A stretch of 64,000 nt of DNA from Fodinibacter sp038330415. Lineage in GTDB: Bacteria > Actinomycetota > Actinomycetes > Actinomycetales > Dermatophilaceae. The stretch spans positions 1-64,000 of the forward strand of contig JBBQNZ010000003.1 of NCBI GenBank assembly GCA_038330415.1. Reading direction: 5' to 3'. The notes under the pieces were generated by a model. It saw nothing but the letters and a program-made list of their open reading frames with translations, had not been told where the DNA came from and did no database searches. This document shows, piece after piece, positions 34,213-43,184 of the stretch; the first letter of the stretch is position 1; each line of letters opens with the position of its first letter. The position numbers were made by a program, and so were the translations under genes.

Positions 34213-37212
34213 TCAGGCCGCCGGCGCGGCTGCCGCTCCCACCCGCACCTCGACGGTGCTGCCCCTCGCGCCCTTGTGCACGACGGCCTGGTGGGTGATG
34301 CGGGCGCGCAGGTCGGCGACGTGGCTGACCACGCCGACCGCTCGACCGCCCTCACGCAGCCCGTCGAGCACGGTGAGCACCTGCTCGAGGCTGTCGTCGT
34401 CGAGGCTGCCGAAGCCCTCGTCGATGAACAGCGTGCCGAGGTCGAGGCCACCGGCCTCCTCGCGCACGGCGTCGGCCAGCCCGAGCGCCAGCGCCAGGGA
34501 GGCCATGAACGACTCCCCGCCGGACAGGGTGGCGGTGTCTCGGACCCGACCGGTCCACTGGTCGAGCACCCGCAGGCCCAGGCCGGAGCGTGCCCCACGA
34601 GCGGCCCGCTCGTCGGAGTGCTCGAGCAGGTAGCGGCCGCCGCCCATGACGGCCAGCCGCTCGTTGGCCAGCCCCGCCACCGTCTCGAGGCGCGCTGCCA
34701 GCACGTAGGCGGTCAGCCGCATCCGCAGCGTGTTGTCGGGGCCCGTTCCGCTCGTGGTGTCGGCGAGGTCGCGCACTCGGGCGTCGCGGTCGGCGGCCGC
34801 GGCGACGGCAGCCCACGCGTCGTCGACGAGGGGCAGCAGCCGCTCGAGCTGGTGCAGCGCGCGGTCGGCGTCGTGCTGGGCGGTCTGGGCGCTCAGCATG
34901 GCGTCGCGGGCGGCGTCGGCGGCTGCCTGCGCCGCGTCGAGGTCGGGCGGGTCGGCGGCCAGTGCCGCCACGACCGCGGGCTCCTGCGTCACGGCGCGTG
35001 CCGCGGCGGTCTCCTCGACGTGGGCGGTGACGGCGACGCGCAGCCGGGCCAGGTCGGCCGGTGGCAGCAGCGCCCCCCGGGCGGAGTCTGCGTCGTCGAG
35101 ACCGGCGGCGTCGAGGGCTGCGTCGAGGTCGGCGGTCACCGAGGCCAGCCGGGCCTGCGCCCCGACCAGGTCGGCCACGGCGGTGGCGAGGCCGGTGAGC
35201 GCCCGGCCGGCCCGCAGGTGCTCACCGGGCCCGGTCGAGCCGCAGGGGCAGCCGGAGTGCTCGGCGTGCAGGGTCGCGACCCGGTCACCGGCCGCCGCCT
35301 CGGCCTCGGCCAGGTCGATGAGGGCGGTCGAGGTCGCCTCGAGGCGACCTACCGTGCCCGCCACCGACGTGCGGTGCACCTCGACGGACCGGTCGACGGC
35401 ATCGAGCCGGGCGGCGACCTCGGCGTAGGTGGAGGCATCGGCGCGGGCCGAACCGAGCGCGGTGCCGGCCTCGCTCAGCGCGAGCTCCAGGGTGGCGCGG
35501 TCGGCGCCATCGAGGCCGGTGAGCCGGGTGTCGGCCCGGGTGCGCAGCGCCTCGATCTCGGCCTGCACCGCGCGCAGCTCGGCATCCGACGCGCTGAGCC
35601 GTTGCTCGGCGGCGGCGATGTCACCGGCCGAGACCGGGTCGGCCACCGTTGCGGGAGAGGGGTGTTCGAGAGCGCCGCAGACGGGGCACGGCTGCTCGGT
35701 CGACAGCGACCGGGCGAGCTCGGCGGCCATGCCGTCGAGCCGCAGCTGGCGCAGGTCGAGCAGCTCGGTGCGGCGGTCGAGAACGGCCTCGCGCAGGTCG
35801 GCGTGGCGCGGGGCGAGAGTGTCGGCGCGCGCGAGGTCGCGCTCGGCGGCATCGAGCACGGTGAGCCGGGCGCGTGCAGCGTCGAGGACCAGCTCGAGCT
35901 CGGGCACCCGACCGGCACCCGCCGCCCGGGCCTCGACCTCGGCGGCGAGCAGCTCGCGCTCGGCCTGCGCGGCCGTCAGCTGGGCACCGGCCCGCTCGGC
36001 CAGCGCCGTGAGCTGCTCCACGCGCTCGTCGAGCTCGGACCGCTGCCGCGCGCGCGACGCCTGCTCGTCGGCCTCCCGCGCCAGTGCCGAGACGGTGCCG
36101 TCGAGGGCCCGCAGGCGCAGCAACACCACCGCAGCCTCGTCGCCGGGCAGGGCCCGGAGCCGACCGTCGGGCAGGGCCTCGCGGGCCTGCTCCACCTGCC
36201 GCCGGCCCCGGGCGACGTCGTCGACGGCCCGGTCGAGCGCCGTGAGGTGACCGGCCAGGCCGGCCGCCTGCTCCCCGGCGGCCAGCCGGGCCACCCGCTC
36301 GAGGTGGGTCGGGCGGGCGGCCTCGAGCTCGGCAAGGCGGGCCGCCGCCCGCAGCCCGCGCGTGCGCAGCTCGTCGACCCGACGTGCCGTGGCCAGCGCC
36401 TCGGCGGCCGCCCGCTCGGCCCCGGATGCCGTGTCGAACGCGGCCATCGTGGTGCTCACCCGGGCGTCGAGCTGGTCGGCGACGTCGTGCAGGTGGCCGG
36501 CGACCGACTCGGGTGGCACCGGCGGGCTGTCGGTGGCGGAACCGGCCTGGGCGAGCACGTCGTCGGCGCGGGCGACGACCGACGCCAGGGCCGAGCGCGC
36601 CACCTCGAGGTCGGCCCCGGCGCTGCGCCGGGCCTGCGCCAGCCAGGCCTCGACGTCGCTGAACGCGGAGATGTCGAACAGCCGCTCGAGCACCTCGCGG
36701 CGGTCGTCGGGGGTGGCCCGCAGGAAGGCCGCGAAGTCGCCCTGGGGGAGCAGCACCACCTTGGCGAACTGCGCCATGCCCATGCCCAGGGCGTCCTTGA
36801 CCACGTCGGCGACCTCGTCGTTTCGGGTGCTGAGCGCGACCCACCGACTGTCGCGGCGCTCCTCGAGGGTGACCATCGCCTGCACCGACACCGTGCCGTT
36901 GCCGCGCTTCTTCGGCCGCACGAACTCGGGGGAGCGGGTGATGCGCAGCCGCCGGGTGCCGGCAGTGAGCTCGAGCGTGACCCGCGGCACGGCACCGGGC
37001 CCGGCGTGGTCGCTGCGCAGCCCGCGCTTGGAGCGCGACCCCGGCACGTCGGCATACAGCGCGAAGCAGATGGCGTCGAGCAGGCTGGTCTTGCCCGAGC
37101 CGGTCGGCCCGTGGATCAGGAAGAGACCCTCGGCCGAGAGCGCGTCGACGTCGACGACGACCCGGTCGGGGAACGGCCCGAACGCCTCGATCTCGAGCCG
37201 GTGCACCCTCAC
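34213..37212 (-). CDS. sbcC: exonuclease subunit SbcC (SMC-family ATPase)
   Basis: Protein of 999 aa. The N-terminus MRVHRLEIEAFGPFPDRV is followed by Walker A HGPTGSGKTSLLDAI (about 33-47). Long coiled coils flank a zinc hook CPVC (in STEQPCPVCGALEHP, near 515). The signature LSGGESFMASLALALGLAD and Walker B LFIDEGFGSLDDD close the C-terminus. With SbcD it processes hairpins and double-strand ends. The GTG start at 37212 overlaps the sbcD stop (GTGA). Confidence 0.95.
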   Translation of the reverse strand: MRVHRLEIEAFGPFPDRVVVDVDALSAEGLFLIHGPTGSGKTSLLDAICFALYADVPGSRSKRGLRSDHAGPGAVPRVTLELTAGTRRLRITRSPEFVRPKKRGNGTVSVQAMVTLEERRDSRWVALSTRNDEVADVVKDALGMGMAQFAKVVLLPQGDFAAFLRATPDDRREVLERLFDISAFSDVEAWLAQARRSAGADLEVARSALASVVARADDVLAQAGSATDSPPVPPESVAGHLHDVADQLDARVSTTMAAFDTASGAERAAAEALATARRVDELRTRGLRAAARLAELEAARPTHLERVARLAAGEQAAGLAGHLTALDRAVDDVARGRRQVEQAREALPDGRLRALPGDEAAVVLLRLRALDGTVSALAREADEQASRARQRSELDERVEQLTALAERAGAQLTAAQAERELLAAEVEARAAGAGRVPELELVLDAARARLTVLDAAERDLARADTLAPRHADLREAVLDRRTELLDLRQLRLDGMAAELARSLSTEQPCPVCGALEHPSPATVADPVSAGDIAAAEQRLSASDAELRAVQAEIEALRTRADTRLTGLDGADRATLELALSEAGTALGSARADASTYAEVAARLDAVDRSVEVHRTSVAGTVGRLEATSTALIDLAEAEAAAGDRVATLHAEHSGCPCGSTGPGEHLRAGRALTGLATAVADLVGAQARLASVTADLDAALDAAGLDDADSARGALLPPADLARLRVAVTAHVEETAAARAVTQEPAVVAALAADPPDLDAAQAAADAARDAMLSAQTAQHDADRALHQLERLLPLVDDAWAAVAAAADRDARVRDLADTTSGTGPDNTLRMRLTAYVLAARLETVAGLANERLAVMGGGRYLLEHSDERAARGARSGLGLRVLDQWTGRVRDTATLSGGESFMASLALALGLADAVREEAGGLDLGTLFIDEGFGSLDDDSLEQVLTVLDGLREGGRAVGVVSHVADLRARITHQAVVHKGARGSTVEVRVGAAAAPAA

Positions 37213-38396
37213 GCCGCACCCACCGACCCGGCGTCTGCGTCGGACCCGGCGGCGACGCCCTCGTCGTCGCCGACCTGGCGTGCGACCCGGGTGGCCTCGA
37301 CGGCTTCGGCGAGCAGCGCCCGCTCGTCGTCGCTGGCCCCGCGCCCGCCGCGCACGTGGCCCAGGAAGTCGCAGCACACGTCGACGTCGGTGGCGGTGGC
37401 GACCCGGGCCGCGTAGGGCCGCAGCGGCACGGTGGCGCCCTGCGGGTCGAAGCGCAGCTCGAGGGTGAACGGGAAGCGGCGGCGCACCTGGTCCATCGCC
37501 CCGAGCGGGCGCTGCGGGTCGGTGAGGGTGACCTGACACCAGGCCGCCTCGGCACCGCGGTGGGCGGGGTCGGTGAGCAGCTGGTCGAGGGTGCCGCGCA
37601 GCAGGGCCAGCGGGCGCTCGACCGGGGCCTCGACGTGCTCGACCACCGGGGTGTCTCCGGAGAGGTCGACCAGCAGGCTGCCCTTGCGGTGGGCCCACTC
37701 GGAGAACGACATGGCGACGGGGGAGCCGCTGTAGCGCACGCCCTCGGCCACCTCCTGCCGGCCGTGCAGGTGACCCAGCGCGGTGTAGTCGACCCCCGCG
37801 AACACCGTGGGCGGCACCGCCGACACGCCGCCCACCGAGATGTCGCGCTCGGACTCGCTGCCGACCCCGCCGGTGACGAACGCGTGGGCCATCACGACGG
37901 TGCGCCCGCCGCGCTGCTCGGCGTCGGCCCGCACCCGTGCCATCGCCGCCCGCAGCACCCCGGCGTGGGTGCGCTCGGTGGCGCCCAGGGCGTCGGCGGC
38001 CAGCGCCGGCTCGAGGTAGGGGAGCGGGTGCACGGCGACGTTACCGACGAGCACCGGCCGGCCCACGTCGGCGACGGAGGTGCGCAGGTGCAGCCCGGCC
38101 CGCTCGAGCAGGCCGGAGGCGAACCCGAGCCGGATGGCGGAGTCGTGGTTGCCGCTGCTGACCACCACCTGGGCGCCGGCGTCGACCAGCCGCACCAGGC
38201 TCTGCGAGAGCAGGTCGACGGTCTCGGGTGAGGGCATCGCCCGGTCGTAGACGTCGCCGCTGACCAGCACGGCGTCGACCCGCTCGCGACGCACCAGGCC
38301 GACGAGCGAGTCGAGGTAGGCCGCCTGGGCGCCGAGGAGCCCCACCTGGTGGAACGAGCGCCCCAGGTGCCAGTCGGAGGTGTGGATCAGCCGCAC
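37209..38396 (-). CDS. sbcD: exonuclease subunit SbcD (Mre11-type phosphoesterase)
   Basis: Protein of 395 aa from the GTG at 38396. Metallophosphoesterase motifs are intact: HTSDWHLGR near 5, SGDVYDR near 49, SSGNHD near 82, MAHAFV and ALGHLHG. A Ser/Asp-rich tail ends the protein. A TAGCGT -10 box 7 nt upstream supports 38396 over an in-frame GTG at 38426. It is cotranscribed with sbcC. Confidence 0.95.
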   Translation of the reverse strand: MRLIHTSDWHLGRSFHQVGLLGAQAAYLDSLVGLVRRERVDAVLVSGDVYDRAMPSPETVDLLSQSLVRLVDAGAQVVVSSGNHDSAIRLGFASGLLERAGLHLRTSVADVGRPVLVGNVAVHPLPYLEPALAADALGATERTHAGVLRAAMARVRADAEQRGGRTVVMAHAFVTGGVGSESERDISVGGVSAVPPTVFAGVDYTALGHLHGRQEVAEGVRYSGSPVAMSFSEWAHRKGSLLVDLSGDTPVVEHVEAPVERPLALLRGTLDQLLTDPAHRGAEAAWCQVTLTDPQRPLGAMDQVRRRFPFTLELRFDPQGATVPLRPYAARVATATDVDVCCDFLGHVRGGRGASDDERALLAEAVEATRVARQVGDDEGVAAGSDADAGSVGAA

Positions 38397-38403
38397 GGCA
38401 CCC

Positions 38404-38409
38404 ACGCTA
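38404..38409 (-). promoter_or_regulatory. -10 box of sbcDC
   Basis: TAGCGT on the minus strand is followed by 7 nt and the GTG at 38396: leaderless. Confidence 0.5.
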
Positions 38410-38488
38410 CGAGTGGGGTGCGACACGGCCGGTGACCGAAACGCGGTTCGGGCTACCGGCCCGGGTCGGTCCGTGGTTGGCTGACGCC

Positions 38489-39970
38489 ATGGGAGCAGAG
38501 GTCGAGGCGCGCAGCTACAGCCGTGAGGAGCGCCAGCGCTATCGCGAGAAGGTGCGCCAGAACCTCGACGTGTTCGAGAAGATGCTCAACACCAGCTCGT
38601 TCGAGTTCGACAAGCCGATGACCGGGCTCGAGATCGAGCTCAACCTGGTCGACACCGACATGCAGCCGCACTTCCACAACGCGACGGTGCTGCACGCGAT
38701 CGCCGACGAGAGCTACCAGACCGAGCTCGCGCAGTACAACATCGAGCTCAACGTGCCGCCGCGCCCGCTGCCCGGCGACTCCGCCCTCGAGCTCGAGGGC
38801 GAGCTGCGCGACAGCCTCAACGCCGCCGACCGCGCGGCCAAGGAGGTGGGCAGCAAGATCGTCGCGATCGGCATCCTGCCCACGATCATGCCCGAGCACT
38901 ACGAGGGCGAGTGGATCAGCGGCAACAACCGCTACACCGCCTTGAACGACTCGATCTTCGTCGCGCGCGGTGAGGACATCTACCTCGACATCGAGGGCCC
39001 GACCGGCGAGCGGGTGGCCACCTACTGCGACTCGATCGCCCCCGAGTCGGCCTGCACGTCGGTGCAGCTGCACCTGCAGGTCGCCCCCAACGAGTTCGCC
39101 GCGCACTGGAACGCCGCCCAGGCCCTGTCCGCGCCGCAGGTGGCCCTGGCCGCGAACTCCCCGTTCTTCTTCGGCAAGCGGCTGCACGCCGAGACCCGCA
39201 TCGAGCTCTTCAAGCAGGCCACCGACACCCGCCCGATCGAGCTGAAGAACCAGGGCGTGCGCCCCCGCGTCTTCTTCGGCGAGCGCTGGATCACCTCGAT
39301 CTTCGACCTGTTCGAAGAGAACGCCCGCTACTTCCCGACCCTGCTCGCCGAGACCAGCGACGAGGACCCGATGGCCAAGCTCGAGGCCGGGATCGCACCC
39401 GAGCTGTCCGAGCTGCGGCTGCTCAACGGCACGGTCTACCGGTGGAACCGGCCGATCTACGACATCGTCGGCGGTACCCCTCACCTGCGGGTCGAGAACC
39501 GCGTGCTGCCCGCCGGCCCCACCATCGTCGACACGCTCGCCAACGCCGCGTTCTACTACGGCGCGATCAGGACGCTGGCCAACGAGGACCGCCCGGTCTG
39601 GACGAAGATGAGCTTCGCCGCGTGCGAGGAGAACTTCCGACGCGCTGCTCGCGACGGCATCGACGCGCGCCTGTACTGGCCCGGCTTCGGCGAGCTGTCC
39701 TCCGACGAGCTGGTGCTGCGCCACCTGCTCCCGCTCGCCCACGAGGGGTTGCACGACTGGGGCGTCTCGGATGCCGTGCGCGAGAGGTTCCTCGGCGTCA
39801 TCGAGGGCCGGTGCAAGACCGGCGTCAACGGCGCCGAGTGGCAGAGCCGCACGGTTCAGTCGTTCGAGGATGCCGGGTGCGACCGCCGCGAGGCGCTGCG
39901 CCGGATGCTCGAGCAGTACACCGTTCACATGGACTCCAACGAGCCGGTGCACACCTGGCCGCTGCCCTGA
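38489..39970 (+). CDS. glutamate-cysteine ligase family protein
   Basis: Protein of 493 aa. The core motif MTGLEIELNLVDTDMQPHFHN (near 44) and YNIELNVPPRPLPG carry the acidic ATP/metal ligands of the GCS2 carboxylate-amine ligase fold. Later landmarks are CTSVQLHLQV, ANSPFFFGKRLHAETRIELFKQ and LRVENRVLPAGPT. This long actinobacterial form differs from EgtA and GshA proper, and its true substrate is not established; an ATP-dependent gamma-glutamyl or carboxylate-amine ligation is expected. The ATG at 38489 begins the conserved region. Confidence 0.85.
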   Translation: MGAEVEARSYSREERQRYREKVRQNLDVFEKMLNTSSFEFDKPMTGLEIELNLVDTDMQPHFHNATVLHAIADESYQTELAQYNIELNVPPRPLPGDSALELEGELRDSLNAADRAAKEVGSKIVAIGILPTIMPEHYEGEWISGNNRYTALNDSIFVARGEDIYLDIEGPTGERVATYCDSIAPESACTSVQLHLQVAPNEFAAHWNAAQALSAPQVALAANSPFFFGKRLHAETRIELFKQATDTRPIELKNQGVRPRVFFGERWITSIFDLFEENARYFPTLLAETSDEDPMAKLEAGIAPELSELRLLNGTVYRWNRPIYDIVGGTPHLRVENRVLPAGPTIVDTLANAAFYYGAIRTLANEDRPVWTKMSFAACEENFRRAARDGIDARLYWPGFGELSSDELVLRHLLPLAHEGLHDWGVSDAVRERFLGVIEGRCKTGVNGAEWQSRTVQSFEDAGCDRREALRRMLEQYTVHMDSNEPVHTWPLP

Positions 39971-39979
39971 GGCGCGGCG

Positions 39980-39985
39980 TACGGT
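39980..39985 (+). promoter_or_regulatory. -10 box of the VOC gene
   Basis: TACGGT is followed by 7 nt and the ATG at 39993: leaderless. Confidence 0.45.
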
Positions 39986-39992
39986 GGGGCGC

Positions 39993-40385
39993 ATGCTCGC
40001 GAGCTCCAAGGCCTTCAGCGGCATCGCGGTCAAGGACCTCGAAGACTCCAGACGCTTCTACGCCGACGTCCTCGGCCTGCAGGTCGACGAGAACGACATG
40101 GGCATGCTGGTGCTGCGCCTGGCCGGCGGCCGCTCGGTCCTGCTCTACCCCAAGCCCGACCACGTGCCGGCCACCTACACCGTGCTCAACTTCCCGGTCG
40201 CCGACGTCACCGCCACCGTGACGGGCCTGAACGAGCGCGGGGTGGCCTTCGAGCACTACGAGGGCACTCAGGCGCAGACCGACGACGACGGCGTCTTCCG
40301 CAAGGGTGGGCCGCTCATCGCCTGGTTCACCGACCCGTCGGGCAACGTCCTGTCCGTGATCGAGGGACCCGGCCTCGACGGCTGA
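39993..40385 (+). CDS. VOC-family (glyoxalase/bleomycin-resistance fold) protein
   Basis: Protein of 130 aa with the paired beta-alpha-beta-beta-beta modules: FSGIAVKDLEDSRRFYADVLGLQV at the start and ADVTATVTGLNERGVAFEHY in the middle, ending FTDPSGNVLSVIE. It probably uses a metal for a small-molecule reaction or binds one. It shows no clear link to neighbours. Confidence 0.85.
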   Translation: MLASSKAFSGIAVKDLEDSRRFYADVLGLQVDENDMGMLVLRLAGGRSVLLYPKPDHVPATYTVLNFPVADVTATVTGLNERGVAFEHYEGTQAQTDDDGVFRKGGPLIAWFTDPSGNVLSVIEGPGLDG

Positions 40386-40407
40386 GCTCAGCCCGCGGTC
40401 CGATGGC

Positions 40408-41016
40408 TCACTGCGCGGCCTCGTTCCACGACCGCACGGCCGGCACCCCGCGCTCGTGGTCGAGCACACAGACCGCGCCGGCGTCGAGCAGCAGCTGCGC
40501 GCCGAACCGGGCGTCCTGCCGGAGGTAGGTGGCCGCGAGGATGCGCAGCAGGTGCCCATGAGCCACCAGCGCCACGTCGCCGCGCTGCAGCGCCTCGGCG
40601 ACCCGGCCCAGCACCCGGGAGGCCCGCGCCGCGACCTCCTCGACGGTCTCGCCCGGTGTGTCGCCCGGCACCACTCCGTCGCCGAACACCGTCCACCTCG
40701 CGTTGCCGAGGTCCTCGCGGATCTCGCTCGTCGTGCGCCCCTCGTACCCGCCGTAGTCCCACTCCACGAGGTCGTCGTCGGCGCCCGGGTCGAGCCCGGC
40801 CAGCTCGGCGGTGCGGCGGGCGCGCGCGAGCGGCGAGCAGAGCACCAAGGTGAAGTCGAAGCCGGCCAGGCGAGGTGCGAGCCGCCGGGCGTCGCGCTCG
40901 CCGTTCTCGGTCAGGGGAAGGTCGGTGCGCCCGGTGTGCCGGCCGTCGCGGCTCCACTCGGTCTCACCGTGGCGGAGCAGGACGAGACGGCCGGTCGGGT
41001 CGGCTGCTGGCGGCAT
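40408..41016 (-). CDS. histidine phosphatase family protein (phosphoglycerate-mutase-like)
   Basis: Protein of 202 aa. The catalytic RHGETEWS is near 15, the second motif is CSPLARARRTAEL near 60, WDYGGYEGRT near 85, and the second histidine is in LVAHGHLLRIL near 150. This is a broad acid-phosphatase or mutase family, so the substrate is open. The ATG at 41016 is preferred over a GTG three codons upstream. Confidence 0.9.
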   Translation of the reverse strand: MPPAADPTGRLVLLRHGETEWSRDGRHTGRTDLPLTENGERDARRLAPRLAGFDFTLVLCSPLARARRTAELAGLDPGADDDLVEWDYGGYEGRTTSEIREDLGNARWTVFGDGVVPGDTPGETVEEVAARASRVLGRVAEALQRGDVALVAHGHLLRILAATYLRQDARFGAQLLLDAGAVCVLDHERGVPAVRSWNEAAQ

Positions 41017-41054
41017 GGGGACCACTGTGGCACCCCGATGGAAGGATGGGCGGT

Positions 41055-41204
41055 ATGCGGTCCAATGTCGTCTGCCTGCCGGCCGTGAACGTCGGCGGCC
41101 GCTTCATGAAGATGGCCGCGCTGCGCCTGGCGCGCACCCGACGCACGACCACCTGGCGCGACCTCAACGTGGTCCGCGCCATCGACGAGAAGTGGGGAGC
41201 CTGA
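41055..41204 (+). CDS. 49-aa basic small protein, coupled to the OsmC gene
   Basis: The ATG at 41055 follows GGAAGGA at about 7 nt. The product is rich in Arg and Ala with a conserved-looking end TTTWRDLNVVRAIDEKWGA and contains one Cys. Its TGA overlaps the ATG of the OsmC-like gene (TGATG), which argues for real translation. No family was recognised. Confidence 0.6.
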   Translation: MRSNVVCLPAVNVGGRFMKMAALRLARTRRTTTWRDLNVVRAIDEKWGA

Positions 41205-41656
41205 TGGCCCAGCAGCACGAGCAGGAGACCGGCGGGACCGGCCCCGGCCACCGCAGCATCCAGATGAGCCGCACCGGCACAGGCACCTACCTGGTGACCA
41301 ACGCACGCGGCGGCACGATGAGCATCGGGTCGGGGGAGTCCGACGACTTCACCCCGGTCGAGCTGCTGCTCACCGCGATCGGCGGGTGCAGCGCGATCGA
41401 CGTCGACTTCATCACGAGCCGGCTGGCCGAGCCCACCGAGTTCACGGTCACCACCGAGGGTGAGAAGTTGCGCGACGAGCACGGCAACCGCATGGGCGAG
41501 ATCGAGGTGACCTTCCGCGTGCGGTTCCCGGAGGGCGACGACGGCGACCGGGCCCGCGAGCGGTTGCCACGCGCGATCGCCCAGAGCCACGACCGCCTGT
41601 GCACCGTGAGCCGCAGCGTGCAGCTCGGCACGCCCATCCACATGCGCGAGGACTGA
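41204..41656 (+). CDS. OsmC/Ohr-family protein
   Basis: Protein of 150 aa. The OsmC pattern is present: a beta-rich start with GGTMSIGSG, PVELLLTAIGGCSAIDVDFITSRL carrying the conserved central Cys, and a C-terminal helix with SHDRLCTVSRSV carrying the second Cys. The two cysteines reduce organic hydroperoxides in this family. It is translationally coupled to the preceding 49-aa gene. Confidence 0.88.
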   Translation: MAQQHEQETGGTGPGHRSIQMSRTGTGTYLVTNARGGTMSIGSGESDDFTPVELLLTAIGGCSAIDVDFITSRLAEPTEFTVTTEGEKLRDEHGNRMGEIEVTFRVRFPEGDDGDRARERLPRAIAQSHDRLCTVSRSVQLGTPIHMRED

Positions 41657-41663
41657 GCCGCCG

Positions 41664-42512
41664 GTGGAGCCGGACCCGGCCCTGGCGGCCGTCAAGACCT
41701 ACAACTACCTGCGCATCGCCCTGGCCGCCATGGTGCTGCTGCTCTACACCTCCGTCGTGCTGGAGTGGTGGGCCGCGGGCCGCTGCCTGCAGCCGTCGAT
41801 CAGCGCGTACTACTTCACGCCGGTGCACGCGGTGTTCATCGGCGTGCTGGTCACGATCGGGGTCTGCCTGGTCGCGCTGAAGGGCAACACCGACGGCGAG
41901 GACGTCCTGATGAACCTCGCCGGGATGCTGGCCCCGGGCGTCGCGTTCATCCCCACCCTGGCCGTTCCGGGGTGCGGCTCCACGGAACTGCTCTCTCCCG
42001 ACATCCCCGCGTGGGTCACCAACAACATGCCGGCCCTGTTCGTCACCGCTGCGGTCGTCGGCGTCGCGGCCGTCGTGATCACCCGGCGGCAGGGTGGGTT
42101 CGCCCGCCTCAGCACCGTCGACCGGATCGGGGCGGCCCTGACGGTGGTGGTGCTCGGCGGGGGAGTCGTGTGGTTCGTCGTCGCCCGCGACAGCTTCATC
42201 GCGCACGGTCACGACGCCGCCGCCATCCCGATGTTCCTGTCGATCGTGGGTGTCGTCTGGCTCAACTCGCGCGACGTGCAGACCGCCGTGCGCCAGGGGT
42301 CCGCGCCGTCGACCCACGCCCGTTACGTCGCCGTGTACCGGATGATCGCGGTCACGATGCTCGTCGCGCTCGCGGCCACCGTGGCCATCAACCTCGCGAC
42401 GTCGTCGACCACGCTGGTGTTCTGGGTGGAGGTCGTGCTCATCACGCTCTTCGCGGTCTTCTGGCTGGTGCAGACCATCGAGCTCTGGAACCGCGGGCTT
42501 CGCCGAACGTGA
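41664..42512 (+). CDS. conserved integral membrane protein
   Basis: Protein of 282 aa with seven or eight hydrophobic helices. A Trp/Cys-containing early loop (EWWAAGRCLQPSISAYYFTPVH) and DGEDVLMNLAGMLAPG are the most distinctive parts. Similar proteins occur in other Actinobacteria without known function. The start is GTG, 8 nt after the OsmC stop, so it is probably the third gene of that operon. Confidence 0.78.
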   Translation: MEPDPALAAVKTYNYLRIALAAMVLLLYTSVVLEWWAAGRCLQPSISAYYFTPVHAVFIGVLVTIGVCLVALKGNTDGEDVLMNLAGMLAPGVAFIPTLAVPGCGSTELLSPDIPAWVTNNMPALFVTAAVVGVAAVVITRRQGGFARLSTVDRIGAALTVVVLGGGVVWFVVARDSFIAHGHDAAAIPMFLSIVGVVWLNSRDVQTAVRQGSAPSTHARYVAVYRMIAVTMLVALAATVAINLATSSTTLVFWVEVVLITLFAVFWLVQTIELWNRGLRRT

Positions 42513-42544
42513 CCCGGCTGCGGCGCACCTCGGCCCCTCGCCCC

Positions 42545-42550
42545 TATCGT
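42545..42550 (+). promoter_or_regulatory. -10 box of the YciO/Sua5-type gene
   Basis: TATCGT is followed by 6 nt and the ATG at 42557: leaderless. Confidence 0.5.
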
Positions 42551-42556
42551 TGGCGC

Positions 42557-43177
42557 ATGGCTCGCTACCTCGACGTGCACCCGGTCGACCCGCAGCCCCG
42601 CGCCATCGCCCAGGCGGTGGAGGTGCTGCGCGAGGGCGGCCTGATCGCCTACCCGACCGACTCCGGCTTCGCGCTCGGGGCGATGATGGGCAACCAGTCG
42701 GGCAAGGACCGCATCCGCGAGATCCGCCGGCTCGACGACCGGCACCATTACACGCTGATCTGCCGCGACTTCGCCCAGCTCGGCCAGCTCGTGCACGTCG
42801 ACAACGCGGTCTTCCGAGCTGTCAAGGCGTCCACGCCCGGCCCGTTCACCTTCATCCTGCCGGCGACCCACGAGGTGCCCCGGCGGGTGCAACATCCGAA
42901 GAAGCGCACCATCGGTGTGCGCATCCCCGACCACCCGGTGGTGCGGGCGCTGCTCGCCGAGCTCGGTGAGCCGCTGCTCTCCTCGACCCTGATGCTCCCC
43001 GGCGAGGACGAGCCGATGACCGACGGCTGGGCGGTCAAGGAGCAGCTCGACCACGTCGTCGACGTCGTCATCGACTCGGGGGAGTGTGGCAGCGAGCCCA
43101 CCACGGTCGTCGACTTCTCCGGCGGAGCGGCCGAGGTGGTGCGGGTGGGGTCCGGCGACCCCTCGCGCTTCGAGTGA
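42557..43177 (+). CDS. YciO/Sua5-type (YrdC-domain) protein
   Basis: Protein of 206 aa, a single YrdC domain without the Sua5 C-terminal domain. Typical motifs are LREGGLIAYPTDSGFALGA, PFTFILPATHEVPRR, KKRTIGVRIPDHPVV and STLMLPGEDEPM. The family includes threonylcarbamoyl-AMP synthases for tRNA t6A; the YciO branch has an uncertain role. The start is fixed by the -10 box. Confidence 0.88.
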   Translation: MARYLDVHPVDPQPRAIAQAVEVLREGGLIAYPTDSGFALGAMMGNQSGKDRIREIRRLDDRHHYTLICRDFAQLGQLVHVDNAVFRAVKASTPGPFTFILPATHEVPRRVQHPKKRTIGVRIPDHPVVRALLAELGEPLLSSTLMLPGEDEPMTDGWAVKEQLDHVVDVVIDSGECGSEPTTVVDFSGGAAEVVRVGSGDPSRFE

Positions 43178-43184
43178 CTCCGGC

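Noticed and set aside
34207..37416. 1069-residue open frame on the plus strand
   Set aside because: It lies antisense to sbcC. It is a shadow of high GC3, with Gly/Gln/Arg-rich low-complexity translation and no domain.
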